Source: Cryptosporangium minutisporangium
Lineage (GTDB): Bacteria > Actinomycetota > Actinomycetes > Mycobacteriales > Cryptosporangiaceae
Assembly: GCF_039536245.1 (NCBI RefSeq)
Contig: NZ_BAAAYN010000035.1
Coordinates: 84,410 to 148,409, forward strand
Length of the DNA stretch: 64,000 nucleotides
Reading direction: 5' to 3'
A program made the position numbers and the translations under genes. Shown here one piece after another: positions 42,704-53,100 of the stretch; position 1 is the first letter of the stretch, and each line of letters opens with the position of its first letter. The notes beneath the pieces are model-generated. The model had not been told where the DNA came from. It was given only the letters and a program-made list of their open reading frames with translations, and did not search any database.

Positions 42704-44848
42704 TCAGAGCAACTTCGCGTCACCGACCGGGAAGTGGTCCAGCACGAGGTCGAGCGCCGGGGTCGGCGGCGCCGGCTCCTCGACGGCGGCGGTGGCGGCC
42801 AGCGCGTCCGCGTAGGCGTCGTGGCCGAGCCAGGCCAGCCACGCCCGCAGTACCTTGTGGACCTCCTCGGGTCCGACCAACGGCTCCACCGGCGTGGGCA
42901 GGTCGACCGGGTGCAGCAGGAACGCCGTGGTCTGTGGACCGCCGAGCCCACCGTGCGAGCCCACCAGCGGCTCGAACGCGGCGACCTCGTCGGTCTGCGG
43001 GTCGTGCAGGCTGTTGACCATGATGTCCGCGACGTGCGGGAAGGTGTCGGCACGCCGGACCAGGGCCGGTGCGTGCGGTCCGAACGGTGCCAGCGGGTCG
43101 AGCCCCAGCACCTCGCCGGACTCCAAGTAGTGCGCGCCGTGCCGACCCAGGACGACCGAGCCGCGCGTCTCGGTGCTCAGCAGCAGGAAACCGATGCCGG
43201 GGTGCTCGACGAGCGTCGGCAGCAGGTCGGGGTAGGCCGCTTGGATCTGCTCGAGCGTCAGCCGCTCCGGGCGCTCGGTGAAGTAGACGAGGCCGAGGTT
43301 GCCGGAGCCGAGCACGAGGATGCCCTCCCGAGCCGCGGCCTCCTCCTCGGCGGAGCGGACCCGCTCACCCGCCATCTCCGGATTGTGTTCGACGGCCGGT
43401 ACCAGGCGCCGCAACGCACGGGCGGCGAACCCGAGCGCGCTGCCGTCCGGCCCGGTCAGGGCGTCCTCTGTCGCGCGCGGCTGCTGCCCGCAGCAACCCT
43501 GCACGATCTGCTCCAGCGTGACGCCGTACCGCTGTGCGAACGTGGCGCCTTGGCTCTGCCCGTGGTCGGAGAGCACGACCAGCCGGTACGGACGCGGCGC
43601 GAGCTCGGCGGCCCTGGCCAGGCGTCCGATCTGCTGGTCGATCGAGCGCAGGACGGCCAGCGAGTCGTACCGCTCGATCCCGGAGTGGTGCGCCACCTCG
43701 TCGTACCCGGTGAGGTCGGCATAGACGACCGACCGACCGTGCATCATGTCGTCGAGCACGCCCTCCACCACGAGGTCGCGGGTGACCACCGTGGCCAGCG
43801 CACGCACCAGCGGGTAGATCCCGCCGCGCGGCACCCGCGGTCGCACGTCCCGGCGGCGCTGCGTCGCCGCGGCGACGACTTCCCTGCCGACGTCGATCAG
43901 CGCGCCGGTCAGCGTTCGGACGGCGTTGTACGGGTTCGCGAAGTACCCCTGGTACCCGGCTCCGAGGCGGCCCTTCCGACGACCAGCGCTGCTCAGCGTG
44001 ACGCTCTTGTGGCTGGCGTCGCCGGTGAAGAGGTTGCCGCGGCTCGCCCCGTCGGCGTGCAGCAGTCCCCGCCCGTCGGAGTGCCTACGTTCGATCTCCG
44101 CCGCGTCCGCCGGGCGGTTGCTGACCATCAGGCGCCCGTGGTCCTTCTCGTACCAGCGGAACGCCGGCATGTCCCGGTTCGACCCGTGCAGGATGCCGCA
44201 TTGCGAGGCACCGGTCTGCGAGGACCAGTCGGTCGTCCACGGCATCAGGCGGTGGGTGCCGTCGGCGAGCCAGCGGGCCAGCGTCGGGGTGTCACCGTCC
44301 CGGATCGCCCGCTGCAGCACCTCGTGGCCGAGCCCATCGATCTGCACCATCACCAGTCCGGGGACGTTGCTCGGACGACCCAGCTCGCCCTGCTGGATGC
44401 GCCGCCGAGCCCGACGCCGGACCCGGCGGTGGAAGAACTCGTCCTCGTCGACCGCGACGAGGCTGCTGGTCAGTCCGGTGACGGCCGATACCGTGAGCGC
44501 GACCAGCAGGCCGGTCGGCGGGCCGGGTAGCCGGACGTCCGGGATCTCGCTCAGACTCAGGTAGACGAGCAGTCCGTTGAGGACGAACGAGCCGAGGCCC
44601 AACGTCAGCACCGAGATCGCCAGCGCGAACCGCATCAGGACCGGCCACACGAGCGCGTTGAGCGCGCTCAGCGCCACCGAGATCACCAGCGCGTTCACCG
44701 GCCGACCGATGTCGAAGCCGGGCAGCGTCACCGAGAGCGCACCGACCGTACCGGCGCCCACCAACCACACCAGCACCAGACGAGTCGCGGTGCGCCCACC
44801 CCGGAGGAGCTGGCGCCCGCCGCTGCGCAGCAGCCGGAAGCGGGTCAC
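42704..44848 (-). CDS. Holin-like membrane domain fused to alkaline-phosphatase-fold phosphodiesterase
   Basis: A 714-residue protein. The first ~130 residues hold four helices of the phage_holin_4_2 type (TRLVLVWLVGAGTVGALSVTLPGFDI and following). The rest is a type I phosphodiesterase/nucleotide-pyrophosphatase domain with metal and nucleophile candidates in MVQIDGLGH, DWSSQTGASQCG, DLTGYDEVAHHSG and VVLSDHGQSQG. Anchored, with the enzyme probably outside or at the membrane. It is the last gene of an operon with a metallo-beta-lactamase-fold enzyme and a DedA protein (6-base gap). A role in lipid-head-group or envelope turnover is inferred. Confidence 0.9.
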   Translation of the reverse strand: MTRFRLLRSGGRQLLRGGRTATRLVLVWLVGAGTVGALSVTLPGFDIGRPVNALVISVALSALNALVWPVLMRFALAISVLTLGLGSFVLNGLLVYLSLSEIPDVRLPGPPTGLLVALTVSAVTGLTSSLVAVDEDEFFHRRVRRRARRRIQQGELGRPSNVPGLVMVQIDGLGHEVLQRAIRDGDTPTLARWLADGTHRLMPWTTDWSSQTGASQCGILHGSNRDMPAFRWYEKDHGRLMVSNRPADAAEIERRHSDGRGLLHADGASRGNLFTGDASHKSVTLSSAGRRKGRLGAGYQGYFANPYNAVRTLTGALIDVGREVVAAATQRRRDVRPRVPRGGIYPLVRALATVVTRDLVVEGVLDDMMHGRSVVYADLTGYDEVAHHSGIERYDSLAVLRSIDQQIGRLARAAELAPRPYRLVVLSDHGQSQGATFAQRYGVTLEQIVQGCCGQQPRATEDALTGPDGSALGFAARALRRLVPAVEHNPEMAGERVRSAEEEAAAREGILVLGSGNLGLVYFTERPERLTLEQIQAAYPDLLPTLVEHPGIGFLLLSTETRGSVVLGRHGAHYLESGEVLGLDPLAPFGPHAPALVRRADTFPHVADIMVNSLHDPQTDEVAAFEPLVGSHGGLGGPQTTAFLLHPVDLPTPVEPLVGPEEVHKVLRAWLAWLGHDAYADALAATAAVEEPAPPTPALDLVLDHFPVGDAKLL

Positions 44849-44854
44849 GACCGG

Positions 44855-45622
44855 TCAGCCGACCGGCCCGGCTGCTCCGGCGGAGCCGGCAGATGTCCCT
44901 GTGGTCGAGGTCTCGGCAGCCGGTCGCTGTCGCGGCGGTGGTGCCGACTCGCCCCTGGAATCGTCGCCCGCGGAGGACTGCCGCTTGGCTAGCCACCGCT
45001 GCACCAACCGCGCGACCGCGGAGACCAGCAGCGTGCCGACGACGGTCACCGCGATGGCGACCAGCGGGTTGGCGAACAGACTGCCGCCGAGCAGCCCCAT
45101 CACCGCGTAGGCGATCGACCAGACGAGCGCAGCGACCGCCGCGCCGCTCAGGTACCGCGGCCACGGATACCGGATCGCGCTGGCCGCGAACAGCGTCGGC
45201 AGCCGGCCACCGGGGATCAAGCGGGAGACGACCAGCACCTGGGTGCCGTTCTCGGTCAGCCGATGACGGGTCTCGGTGAGCCGCCGGCTGCCCTCGGGTG
45301 AGTCCTCGGCCATCGACGGCAGGTTGCGGCTGATCAAGCCGGTGACGCCGCGTCGGCCCCAGCGGAAGAGCGCGTAGACCGCGCAGTCACCCAACCAGGC
45401 CGACGCCGCGGCCAGCGCGATCACCTGGAGCAGCGAGAAGCCGCCGTTGTGCACGGCCAGCACCGCCGCAGCGCTGACCACCGCACCGGTCGGAATCACC
45501 GGAATGATCGCGCCGAGCAGCACGGCAACGACCAGCACCGGGTAGCTCGCGGACGCGGCGTCGGCGAGCCGATCGGGCCAGGCGGTGGCGAGTACGTCGG
45601 CGGAGGCGAGCGTGGCCATCAT
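44855..45622 (-). CDS. DedA-family membrane protein
   Basis: A 255-residue protein with five or six helices and the DedA/SNARE-associated segment. Conserved pieces are GAIIPVIPTGAVVSAAAVLA, AWLGDCAVYALFRWGRRG and VLVVSRLIPGGRLPTLFAASAIRYPWPRYLSGAAVAALVWSIAYAVMG, with the functionally important Arg and Gly residues. A charged, low-complexity C-terminal tail follows. DedA proteins act as lipid-carrier (undecaprenyl phosphate or phospholipid) flippases. The ATG at 45622 overlaps the upstream stop. Confidence 0.92.
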   Translation of the reverse strand: MMATLASADVLATAWPDRLADAASASYPVLVVAVLLGAIIPVIPTGAVVSAAAVLAVHNGGFSLLQVIALAAASAWLGDCAVYALFRWGRRGVTGLISRNLPSMAEDSPEGSRRLTETRHRLTENGTQVLVVSRLIPGGRLPTLFAASAIRYPWPRYLSGAAVAALVWSIAYAVMGLLGGSLFANPLVAIAVTVVGTLLVSAVARLVQRWLAKRQSSAGDDSRGESAPPPRQRPAAETSTTGTSAGSAGAAGPVG

Positions 45623-46395
45623 CCCGGCTCCACCCGACACCCGGGCTCGGTGTGCAGGACGCGGGTGGTCAGGCCGAGCTCGGCGACCGTCTGCGCGTAT
45701 CGCCGCGGGGGGTCGACGAGATGCGCCCGCATCCACCGGCCGATGCCGAACGGGTGCAGCGTCCCCCAGTGGATCGGCACCGCGTAGCGCGGGCGGAGAC
45801 GGCGGGTGGCCTCGGCGGCCCCGCGCGGGTCGAGGTGGCCGGGCCCCAGGTTCGGTCCCCAACCCCAAACCGGGATCAACGCGACGTCGAGACCGAGCGT
45901 GCCCAGGTCGTCCATCTCGTCGAACTGGTCGGTGTCGCCGGCGAAGTAGACCTTGGTCGACGCGCCCTCCACCAGGTAGCCGAGGGCGAGCGCGCGGGGG
46001 CCGAACGGTGTTCGGAAGCCGTCGTGCACCGCCGGGGTCGCGGTGATCCGCACCCGTCCGACGTCGTGGAACTTGCCGGGCGAGAGCTCGACGATCTCCC
46101 GGAAACCCTTGCGGTAGAGCAACTCTCCAGCGCCCTCGGGAACGATCAGCAAGGTGTCGGTCCCGAGTCGGCGCAGCGAGGCCAGGTCGAGGTGGTCGGC
46201 GTGCAGGTGCGAGATGCAGACCGCGTCGACGTCGGCGTGCAGTGAGGGGTCGAGCGGGGCCGCCACGCGACGCAGGACGCTCGCCACCCGGGGCAGCAGC
46301 ACCGGGTCGGTGAGCACTCGGACACCCTCGGTCTCCACGAGGACCGTGGAGTGCCCGAGGAAGTACATCGTCGGAAGAGGGGCGTCGCTGTTCAC
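45619..46395 (-). CDS. Metallo-beta-lactamase-fold hydrolase (UlaG/NAPE-PLD-like)
   Basis: A 258-residue enzyme. Zinc-ligand motifs are CISHLHADHLD, ATPAVHDG, YFAGDTDQFDEMDDLG and the late PIHWGTLHPF. The layout matches UlaG/NAPE-phospholipase-D-like phosphodiesterases. The start is GTG at 46395 after GGGGAGGAGGGGG. It is coupled to the DedA gene (ATGATG), then the holin/phosphodiesterase. The set suggests a phospholipid or envelope function. Confidence 0.9.
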   Translation of the reverse strand: MNSDAPLPTMYFLGHSTVLVETEGVRVLTDPVLLPRVASVLRRVAAPLDPSLHADVDAVCISHLHADHLDLASLRRLGTDTLLIVPEGAGELLYRKGFREIVELSPGKFHDVGRVRITATPAVHDGFRTPFGPRALALGYLVEGASTKVYFAGDTDQFDEMDDLGTLGLDVALIPVWGWGPNLGPGHLDPRGAAEATRRLRPRYAVPIHWGTLHPFGIGRWMRAHLVDPPRRYAQTVAELGLTTRVLHTEPGCRVEPG

Positions 46396-46498
46396 TGCCC
46401 CCTCCTCCCCACGGTCGGCACGCTCCCTACACGGTACTCCGCAGGGAACAGCGAGCCTGGTCGCGGCCGGGTCACCACCTGGGTCGAAGCGACGCGAC

Positions 46499-46550
46499 GC
46501 GGCGGCGCACCGGCATCCACGGTGCGTCGTGGAGGCCGGTGCGCCGCCGC
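46499..46550 (-). terminator. Terminator after the cellulase gene
   Basis: A perfect 16-base stem (46499-46514 paired with 46535-46550) with a 20-base loop, beginning 6 bases after the stop. Confidence 0.75.
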
Positions 46551-46556
46551 TGCGCG

Positions 46557-48047
46557 CTACGAGCTGAGGTCGTACGCGGTCTCGGGGATGAACTGTCCGG
46601 CGGAGCCGCTGCACCCGTCGGACTCCCCCGGACGCTTGACCCACAGGTACGCCGCCACCTTCGGGTCGCCGGTCGCGGTGGTCGGGTAGCGCCCGAGCTT
46701 GCGGCCGGCCGGGTCGCACCACTCGCCACCGGCGGGGCCGGCGCCGTTGCGGGACGTGTCGACCACCATCTGACCACCGCCGAGCGCGGCGAGCACCCGC
46801 TTGCCGTAGGAGACCTCGCTGGAGCTGGTGTTGTAGTTCGACGTGTTCAGCGCGACACCGTCGCCGTACTGGGTGGCGCCGGCCCGCTTGGCCCGGCTCG
46901 CCGCCTCGCTCGCGTTGATCCAGGCGGAGTGGCCGATGTCGTAGAACACGCGCGCCTTGGGGCTGGACTGCTTGATCACCTTTCCGGCGTACTCCAGCAG
47001 GTCCAGACGCTCCTCCTGCTGCCCCTCGGACAGGCAGGTCGTCAAGTGCCCGAGCGCGTCCGGCTCGAGGATGATGATCGACGTGCCGGAGCCCAGGCCG
47101 GACGCGAAGTTGCTGATCCAGTTGCGGTAGGCGTCCGCACTGTCGGCGCCACCGGCGCTGGCGCCACCGCAGTCGCGGTTGGTCATGTTGTAGGCGACCA
47201 GGACCGGCACCTTGCCCCTGGCGTGCGCCCGCGACGTGTAGCCGCGGACGTCGCTCTCGACGTCGCCCGGGTTGTTCGCGGCGAGCCAGTGCGCCTGCGG
47301 CTGCTCGGCGATTCGTTCGCGGATCACGGAGGCCCGAGGGTCGCCCGAGTTCGATTCCACCCACTCGACGGCCTGACCCGAGGGGTCGACGAAGAGCGAG
47401 CCGAGCGGACCGGCCGCCGGCTTCGTCGGCTTCGCGGTCGGCGCCGGGGACGCGGGCAAGCCCGGCGGTAGTGCGATCGAGGACGGTGTCGGGGAAGCGC
47501 TCTCCGGCGTCTCCTCCGCACCCTCGTCGACGCCGCAGCTCACCCCGTTCAGCGCGAAGTTCGCCGCGTCCGGCGCCTTGCCCTGCGGGTGCCAGCCGGT
47601 GAAGCGCAGCGTGAGGGTTTTGCCCGGCTCGAGGCGGACGCTGTCCTCGCCCGCACGGACGGTCACCAGGCCCTCGTCCTGCTGCCAGTCGCCCTCCCAG
47701 CCCTTCACCACGGCCTTACCGCCGTCGAAGGACCAGTTGACGTTCCAGTTCTTCACCGGATCTTCGCCGGTGTTGGTCACGGCCACTTCGGCGGAGAACC
47801 CCGTCGACCAGGCGTGGCGCACGGTATATGCGGCCGCACACGAATGGTCGGGATCGGTGGTGGCGTTTGCGGCAACCAGGCTGGTACCACCGATCACCAC
47901 GACGGAGCCGAGCGCAGCGGCGCCCACTCCTGCGGTGAGAACTCGGCCGTTCGCACGTTCACGGCGGTGCCGAGCGAGGTACGGGCCGGCGCGTAAACCG
48001 GCCCGGCGAAGCAGGCCGGCACGTGGAGCGTCGGTCATGGCTCTCAT
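46557..48047 (-). CDS. Secreted cellulase: CBM2 plus glycoside hydrolase family 6
   Basis: A 496-residue secreted enzyme. An N-terminal membrane/signal segment (about 36-62) precedes a CBM2 cellulose-binding domain (about 69-173, CAAAYTVRHAWSTGFSAEVAVTN to NFALNGVSC, bounded by Cys). A Pro/Thr/Ser linker (about 175-212) leads to a GH6 domain. Catalytic Asp candidates are Asp292 in NRDCG and Asp330 in LEPDALGH, both in the family signatures. The Pro of the first signature is Thr here. It should cleave cellulose with inversion. Having the CBM first is common in actinomycete GH6 enzymes. Confidence 0.94.
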   Translation of the reverse strand: MRAMTDAPRAGLLRRAGLRAGPYLARHRRERANGRVLTAGVGAAALGSVVVIGGTSLVAANATTDPDHSCAAAYTVRHAWSTGFSAEVAVTNTGEDPVKNWNVNWSFDGGKAVVKGWEGDWQQDEGLVTVRAGEDSVRLEPGKTLTLRFTGWHPQGKAPDAANFALNGVSCGVDEGAEETPESASPTPSSIALPPGLPASPAPTAKPTKPAAGPLGSLFVDPSGQAVEWVESNSGDPRASVIRERIAEQPQAHWLAANNPGDVESDVRGYTSRAHARGKVPVLVAYNMTNRDCGGASAGGADSADAYRNWISNFASGLGSGTSIIILEPDALGHLTTCLSEGQQEERLDLLEYAGKVIKQSSPKARVFYDIGHSAWINASEAASRAKRAGATQYGDGVALNTSNYNTSSSEVSYGKRVLAALGGGQMVVDTSRNGAGPAGGEWCDPAGRKLGRYPTTATGDPKVAAYLWVKRPGESDGCSGSAGQFIPETAYDLSS

Positions 48048-48352
48048 CTTGGCGTTCGTGACGAGCGGCGCCCACTGTCGCAGGCGGTACTTAGTGAGGT
48101 GTTAAGGGATCATTACGCCACGGAGTGAACCAACTCCACAGAGTTGCACCACCGATTCGGACTGAAACCTATAGACCACTCCAATTCGCTGTGTCGCACG
48201 TTGACGGCGAGATAGCTGCGACAAGGACGGTCGGTTTGACCTTAATGGTCAGCACGACACGCTTCGCGTATCACGGGGCGGTAACTTGGCATTTAGCCGA
48301 TTTTGTGGTTCTGTCGTTTTCGTCCGTTCACCGCGGACCTCGCGCCCGGCTA
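48048..48352. promoter_or_regulatory. Divergent promoter region, cellulase and rpf
   Basis: This 305-base stretch is less GC-rich than its surroundings and has no credible gene. A TGACC-TTAAT-GGTCA inverted repeat sits near 48237-48251, and TTTAGCC/GATTTTGTGG-like AT-rich sequence lies just before the riboswitch. One or both promoters are probably here. No recognisable cellulose-repressor (CebR-type) site was seen. Confidence 0.4.
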
Positions 48353-49433
<1,081 letters not shown>

Positions 49434-49484
49434 TGCTCGGAACGGATCGCTGATGACAGAACACCGATGACAGATCGCCCAGAA

Positions 49485-49518
49485 CAGGGAGCCCCGGTCG
49501 ACCGACCGGGGCTCCCTG
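49485..49518 (+). terminator. Terminator after rpf
   Basis: A perfect 14-base stem (CAGGGAGCCCCGGT at 49485-49498 paired with 49505-49518) with a 6-base loop, 51 bases after the stop. Confidence 0.75.
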
Positions 49519-49709
49519 GCGTCTGCCACCGGGCAGTTGCCGAGGCCTAGGCAGCCGCGGCGACGGTGGGAGGGTGGACCGACCTGACGGCCGACTCGGG
49601 CTGAACGGAGGACTGCGAGTAGTCGGCGTGCCCGCCATCATGGCTCTTCGCGCAGGTCGGCGGGTGGGCGCCCGACGGTGCTGCGGCCGGATGACCACGA
49701 AGGAGTGCC

Positions 49710-50156
49710 ATGTCGGCCACCCCCGGCGCGGTCGCCGACGAGCTGAGCACGTTGCTCGGTCGGCTACATCGGACGCTGCGACGCGCCGCCCGGAGCGACC
49801 TGCCGGACGAGCCACTGCCCGCCGCACAGATCGAGGTGCTGCGCGTGGTCCAGGCGCAGCCGGGCATCGGTGTGAAAGCAGTGGCCACCGCCCTGGGGAC
49901 CGCTCCCAACACGGTCAGCACGCTGGTCGGCGACCTGACCGCGAACGGGTACCTCGACCGCTCCCCCGATCCGGGGAACCGGCGGGCGGTGCGGCTCACC
50001 GTGACGCCTACCGCGACCGGCCTGATCAACGGCTACACCGACCACCGACGGCGGATCGCGCTCGCAGCCGCCGATCAACTCGACCAGGCCGACATCGACG
50101 CTCTGGCCGCGGCCCTGCCCGCGTTGAACCGCCTCCTGACCCTGTTGGAGGGTTAG
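49710..50156 (+). CDS. MarR-family regulator
   Basis: A 148-residue winged-helix regulator. The DNA-binding region is AAQIEVLRVVQAQPGIGVKAVATALGTAPNTVSTLVGDLTANGYLDRSPDPGNRRAVRLTVTPT, with dimerisation helices at both ends. The wing DxxNRR is intact. There is no obvious adjacent target: the helicase gene is convergent and rpf lies upstream with its own terminator. Confidence 0.92.
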   Translation: MSATPGAVADELSTLLGRLHRTLRRAARSDLPDEPLPAAQIEVLRVVQAQPGIGVKAVATALGTAPNTVSTLVGDLTANGYLDRSPDPGNRRAVRLTVTPTATGLINGYTDHRRRIALAAADQLDQADIDALAAALPALNRLLTLLEG

Positions 50157-50192
50157 ATCGCGCTTTCGAGCTCGCCGGGCTCGAAACGCGGC

Positions 50193-53100
50193 CTAACGCG
50201 CCGTGCGCATCAGCGTGACCGGACTCTCGGGGGCGTCAGGGGTGAACCGGGCGACGCCGATCTCGCCGTAGGTCGGATCGACGACCGGAATGTCCCGCCG
50301 CTGTTCGGACGCGGCCACGATCGCGGCCGCCTCCCGGGCGGTGAACCAGCCCGCGGTCTCGGTGCTGGCCTCCTCCTGCCGCATCACCTCGACGTTGGCC
50401 CGGTTGCGCTGAGCCTCGATCGAATCGTCCGGGTAGAAGCACGCCCAGCCGACGATCTTGCCGCCCGACTGGACCGGCGTGTCCACGCGCGAGCGGTACG
50501 CCCCCAGGACGGCGCGTGCCTCCTCCGGCCGGATCGCCCCGATCTCCTGGTAGCCGCCCGGCGGACCCGGGTCCGCGGCCTCCGGGACGACCGGCAACGG
50601 CCGGGTCAGGTCGGTCGCGTGCGAGGCGCGCGCCGGGGTGGTGCGGAACGGCTCGACGTTCTGGTCGTCCCACCAGCTCACCGGCGCCGTCGTGGGAGGC
50701 GCCATCGCGGGCGGGGCCATCGCGGGCGGGGCCATCGCAGGAGGGACCATCGGCTCCACCGCCGGAGGCGAAGGAACCGGCGGCTCGAACCGAGACACCT
50801 GCTCGGGCGGCGGAACCACCATCGGCTGCCGCGTCGGCAAGCCGGGTGCCGCCGCGGGCCCGATCACCGGAGGGCCCGGCTCCGCGACCGGCTCGCCCGG
50901 CAGCTCCGCTGCCGGCCGCACCGGCCCGGACCCAACCGGCGCAGCGGCAACCGGGGCAGGCGAGGTAGGGGCAGCCGGGACCGGATCGGGAGCAGGAGCA
51001 GCGGCCGGAGACCTCGGCGCGAGGCCCGGCAGCAGCGTCACCGGATGACCGTTCGGCAGCGCATCCGCGGTCGGGATCGTCGGCGCGTCGCCGACCCACG
51101 GCATCACCACGTCCGCGGCACCGGGCAGGTCCTCGACCCGGGCGACGGTCGGGGCTTCCCCGATCCACTCGTCCACCGGCTCCTCGTCGGGCGCGGACAC
51201 CGACTGCGGCGCAGGCACGGGCTCCGCCTCCGCGGGCTCGTCCGCAGGCAGCTGGACCACCGGCAACACCACCGTGAGGTCGGTCAGCCCCTCCGCCACC
51301 TGGTCCCCGGCACCCTCCTCGGGCGCCCAACCGGCGCTCTCACCCCACTCGGCGGCGCCCTCGTCCCACTCCGTGCCCCAGCTCTGCCCCTCGGCCCACC
51401 CCTCGGCGGCCTCTTCCGCAGGCTCCTCCGGGGCCTCGACCGGTTCCGGCGCGAGCAAGCCCCGCGCCTCCTCCGGCAGCAGTCCCAGCTCGTCCATGAG
51501 CGGCCACAGCCCGGCGAGCGCCGCGTCCGGATCACGCGCGAACAGCGTCCCGCGCACTCGCCAGAACACACACCCGCCGACGCGTTCGAGCACCGCCTGG
51601 CGGCGCATCTCCTCGGCCCAGCGGGCGGCACCTCGATAGCGTCCGTGATCGCACTCGATCGCGAGCCGCCGACCGTCGGTCGTCGGGATCACGAAGTCGA
51701 TCCGATGCCGTCCGATCGAGTACTGCACGGCGGGCCGCACCCCGACGTCCAGCAGCCGGCGCAGCACCGACCGTTCCAACTCCGACTCGCAGGCCGCGTA
51801 GAGCGTCTCGTCCGGTACCGGCTCGGCGGCCAGTGCGGCCAGCCCGAGTTTCGGCGCCGCGCAGTAGCGCAGCAGGGCCGCCCGGGCGTCGTCCGGGTGG
51901 AGGTTCTCGGGGCCGACCGAGTGGAACACCCACATCTGGTCCTTGGCCCGGCTGGCCGCCACGTTCACCCGGCGGTGGTGGTCGGCTCCGGTGAACGCGG
52001 CCCGCGCCTCGTCCCGGTCGGAGACGACCAGGCTGAGGAACATCACGTCGCGTTCGGCGCCCTGGAACGTGTACGAGTCGCCGACCTTCAGCGCCCGCCG
52101 CGCCATCTCCTGCTCGCCGAGGTGCCGGACCAGCTGCTCGTTGATGTACTGCGCCTGCCCGCTACCGGCCAGGAGGCTCACGACGCCGAACGTCAGGCCC
52201 GCGTAGTCCGGGTCGGCGACCAGCCGGCAGAGCGTCGCGACCAGGGCGTCCGCTTCGGCGAGGTTGATCTCCCCCACCCGTTCACGCTTCTCCCGGACGC
52301 CCGGCACCCGCACGATCCGCACCGGGTCGAACCGGCCCCGATCGGCTCGCAGCGGCTGAACCGTGCCGTCGTACCACTGCTCGCTGGAGAACGTGATGAT
52401 CTCCGGCACCGAGCGGAAGTGCTCGGTGAGCATCAGCGGCTCCGGCGACCGCCGCACCGCGTGGTCGTAGAGGCTGGTCGTGACGTCGAACAGCGGCCAG
52501 GACGGCAGGTCACCGAGGTGCTCCTGGCCGAGGCGGGTCACGTCGTCGTGAGCGAGGCCGATCGCGTACGGGCCGATCTGCCGGTCGTCACCGACCACGA
52601 CCGCCCGGGTGCCCAGCGAGAGCACCGGCATCGAGAGCAGGCCGCACTGGCTCGCCTCGTCGACGATCACCACGTCGAACGGCGTCGTACCGCCGGTGAA
52701 CTGCTGCAGCGCGCGCTCGACCGACATGATCCAGACCGGTACCGCCGCCACCGCCTCGCGCATGTGCTGCTGGGCGAGCGCGGTCCAGCCGGCCGCCCGG
52801 CGTCCCGAGCCCTTGCCGACCTTGCGCAGCGCCGCCGCCCACCCCGCCAACGCGTCGCGCGCGCGGTCGTCCATGCGGTGGGATGCGGCCAGCCACGCGG
52901 ACCGGGTGGCCAGCTCGCCGACCAGCTCGCGAGCGCGATCCCGCAGCGCGTCCGCCTGACGGCCGAGCGCGCCGGTGTCCTCGACGCCGATGACGATGCG
53001 CAGCCAGGTGTCCGCCCGCCGCCAGTTCCACGCCTGCTGGGTGACGGCCGGATCCGGCAGCTCGCCCTCGAGCGCGATCCGGCTGGCCCACAGCGGCGCG

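Noticed and set aside
45619..47364. 581-codon fusion reaching from the metallo-beta-lactamase gene into the cellulase
   Set aside because: The upstream part is an out-of-frame reading of the cellulase; a GTG at 46395 with a strong ribosome site gives the real start, and a terminator separates the genes.
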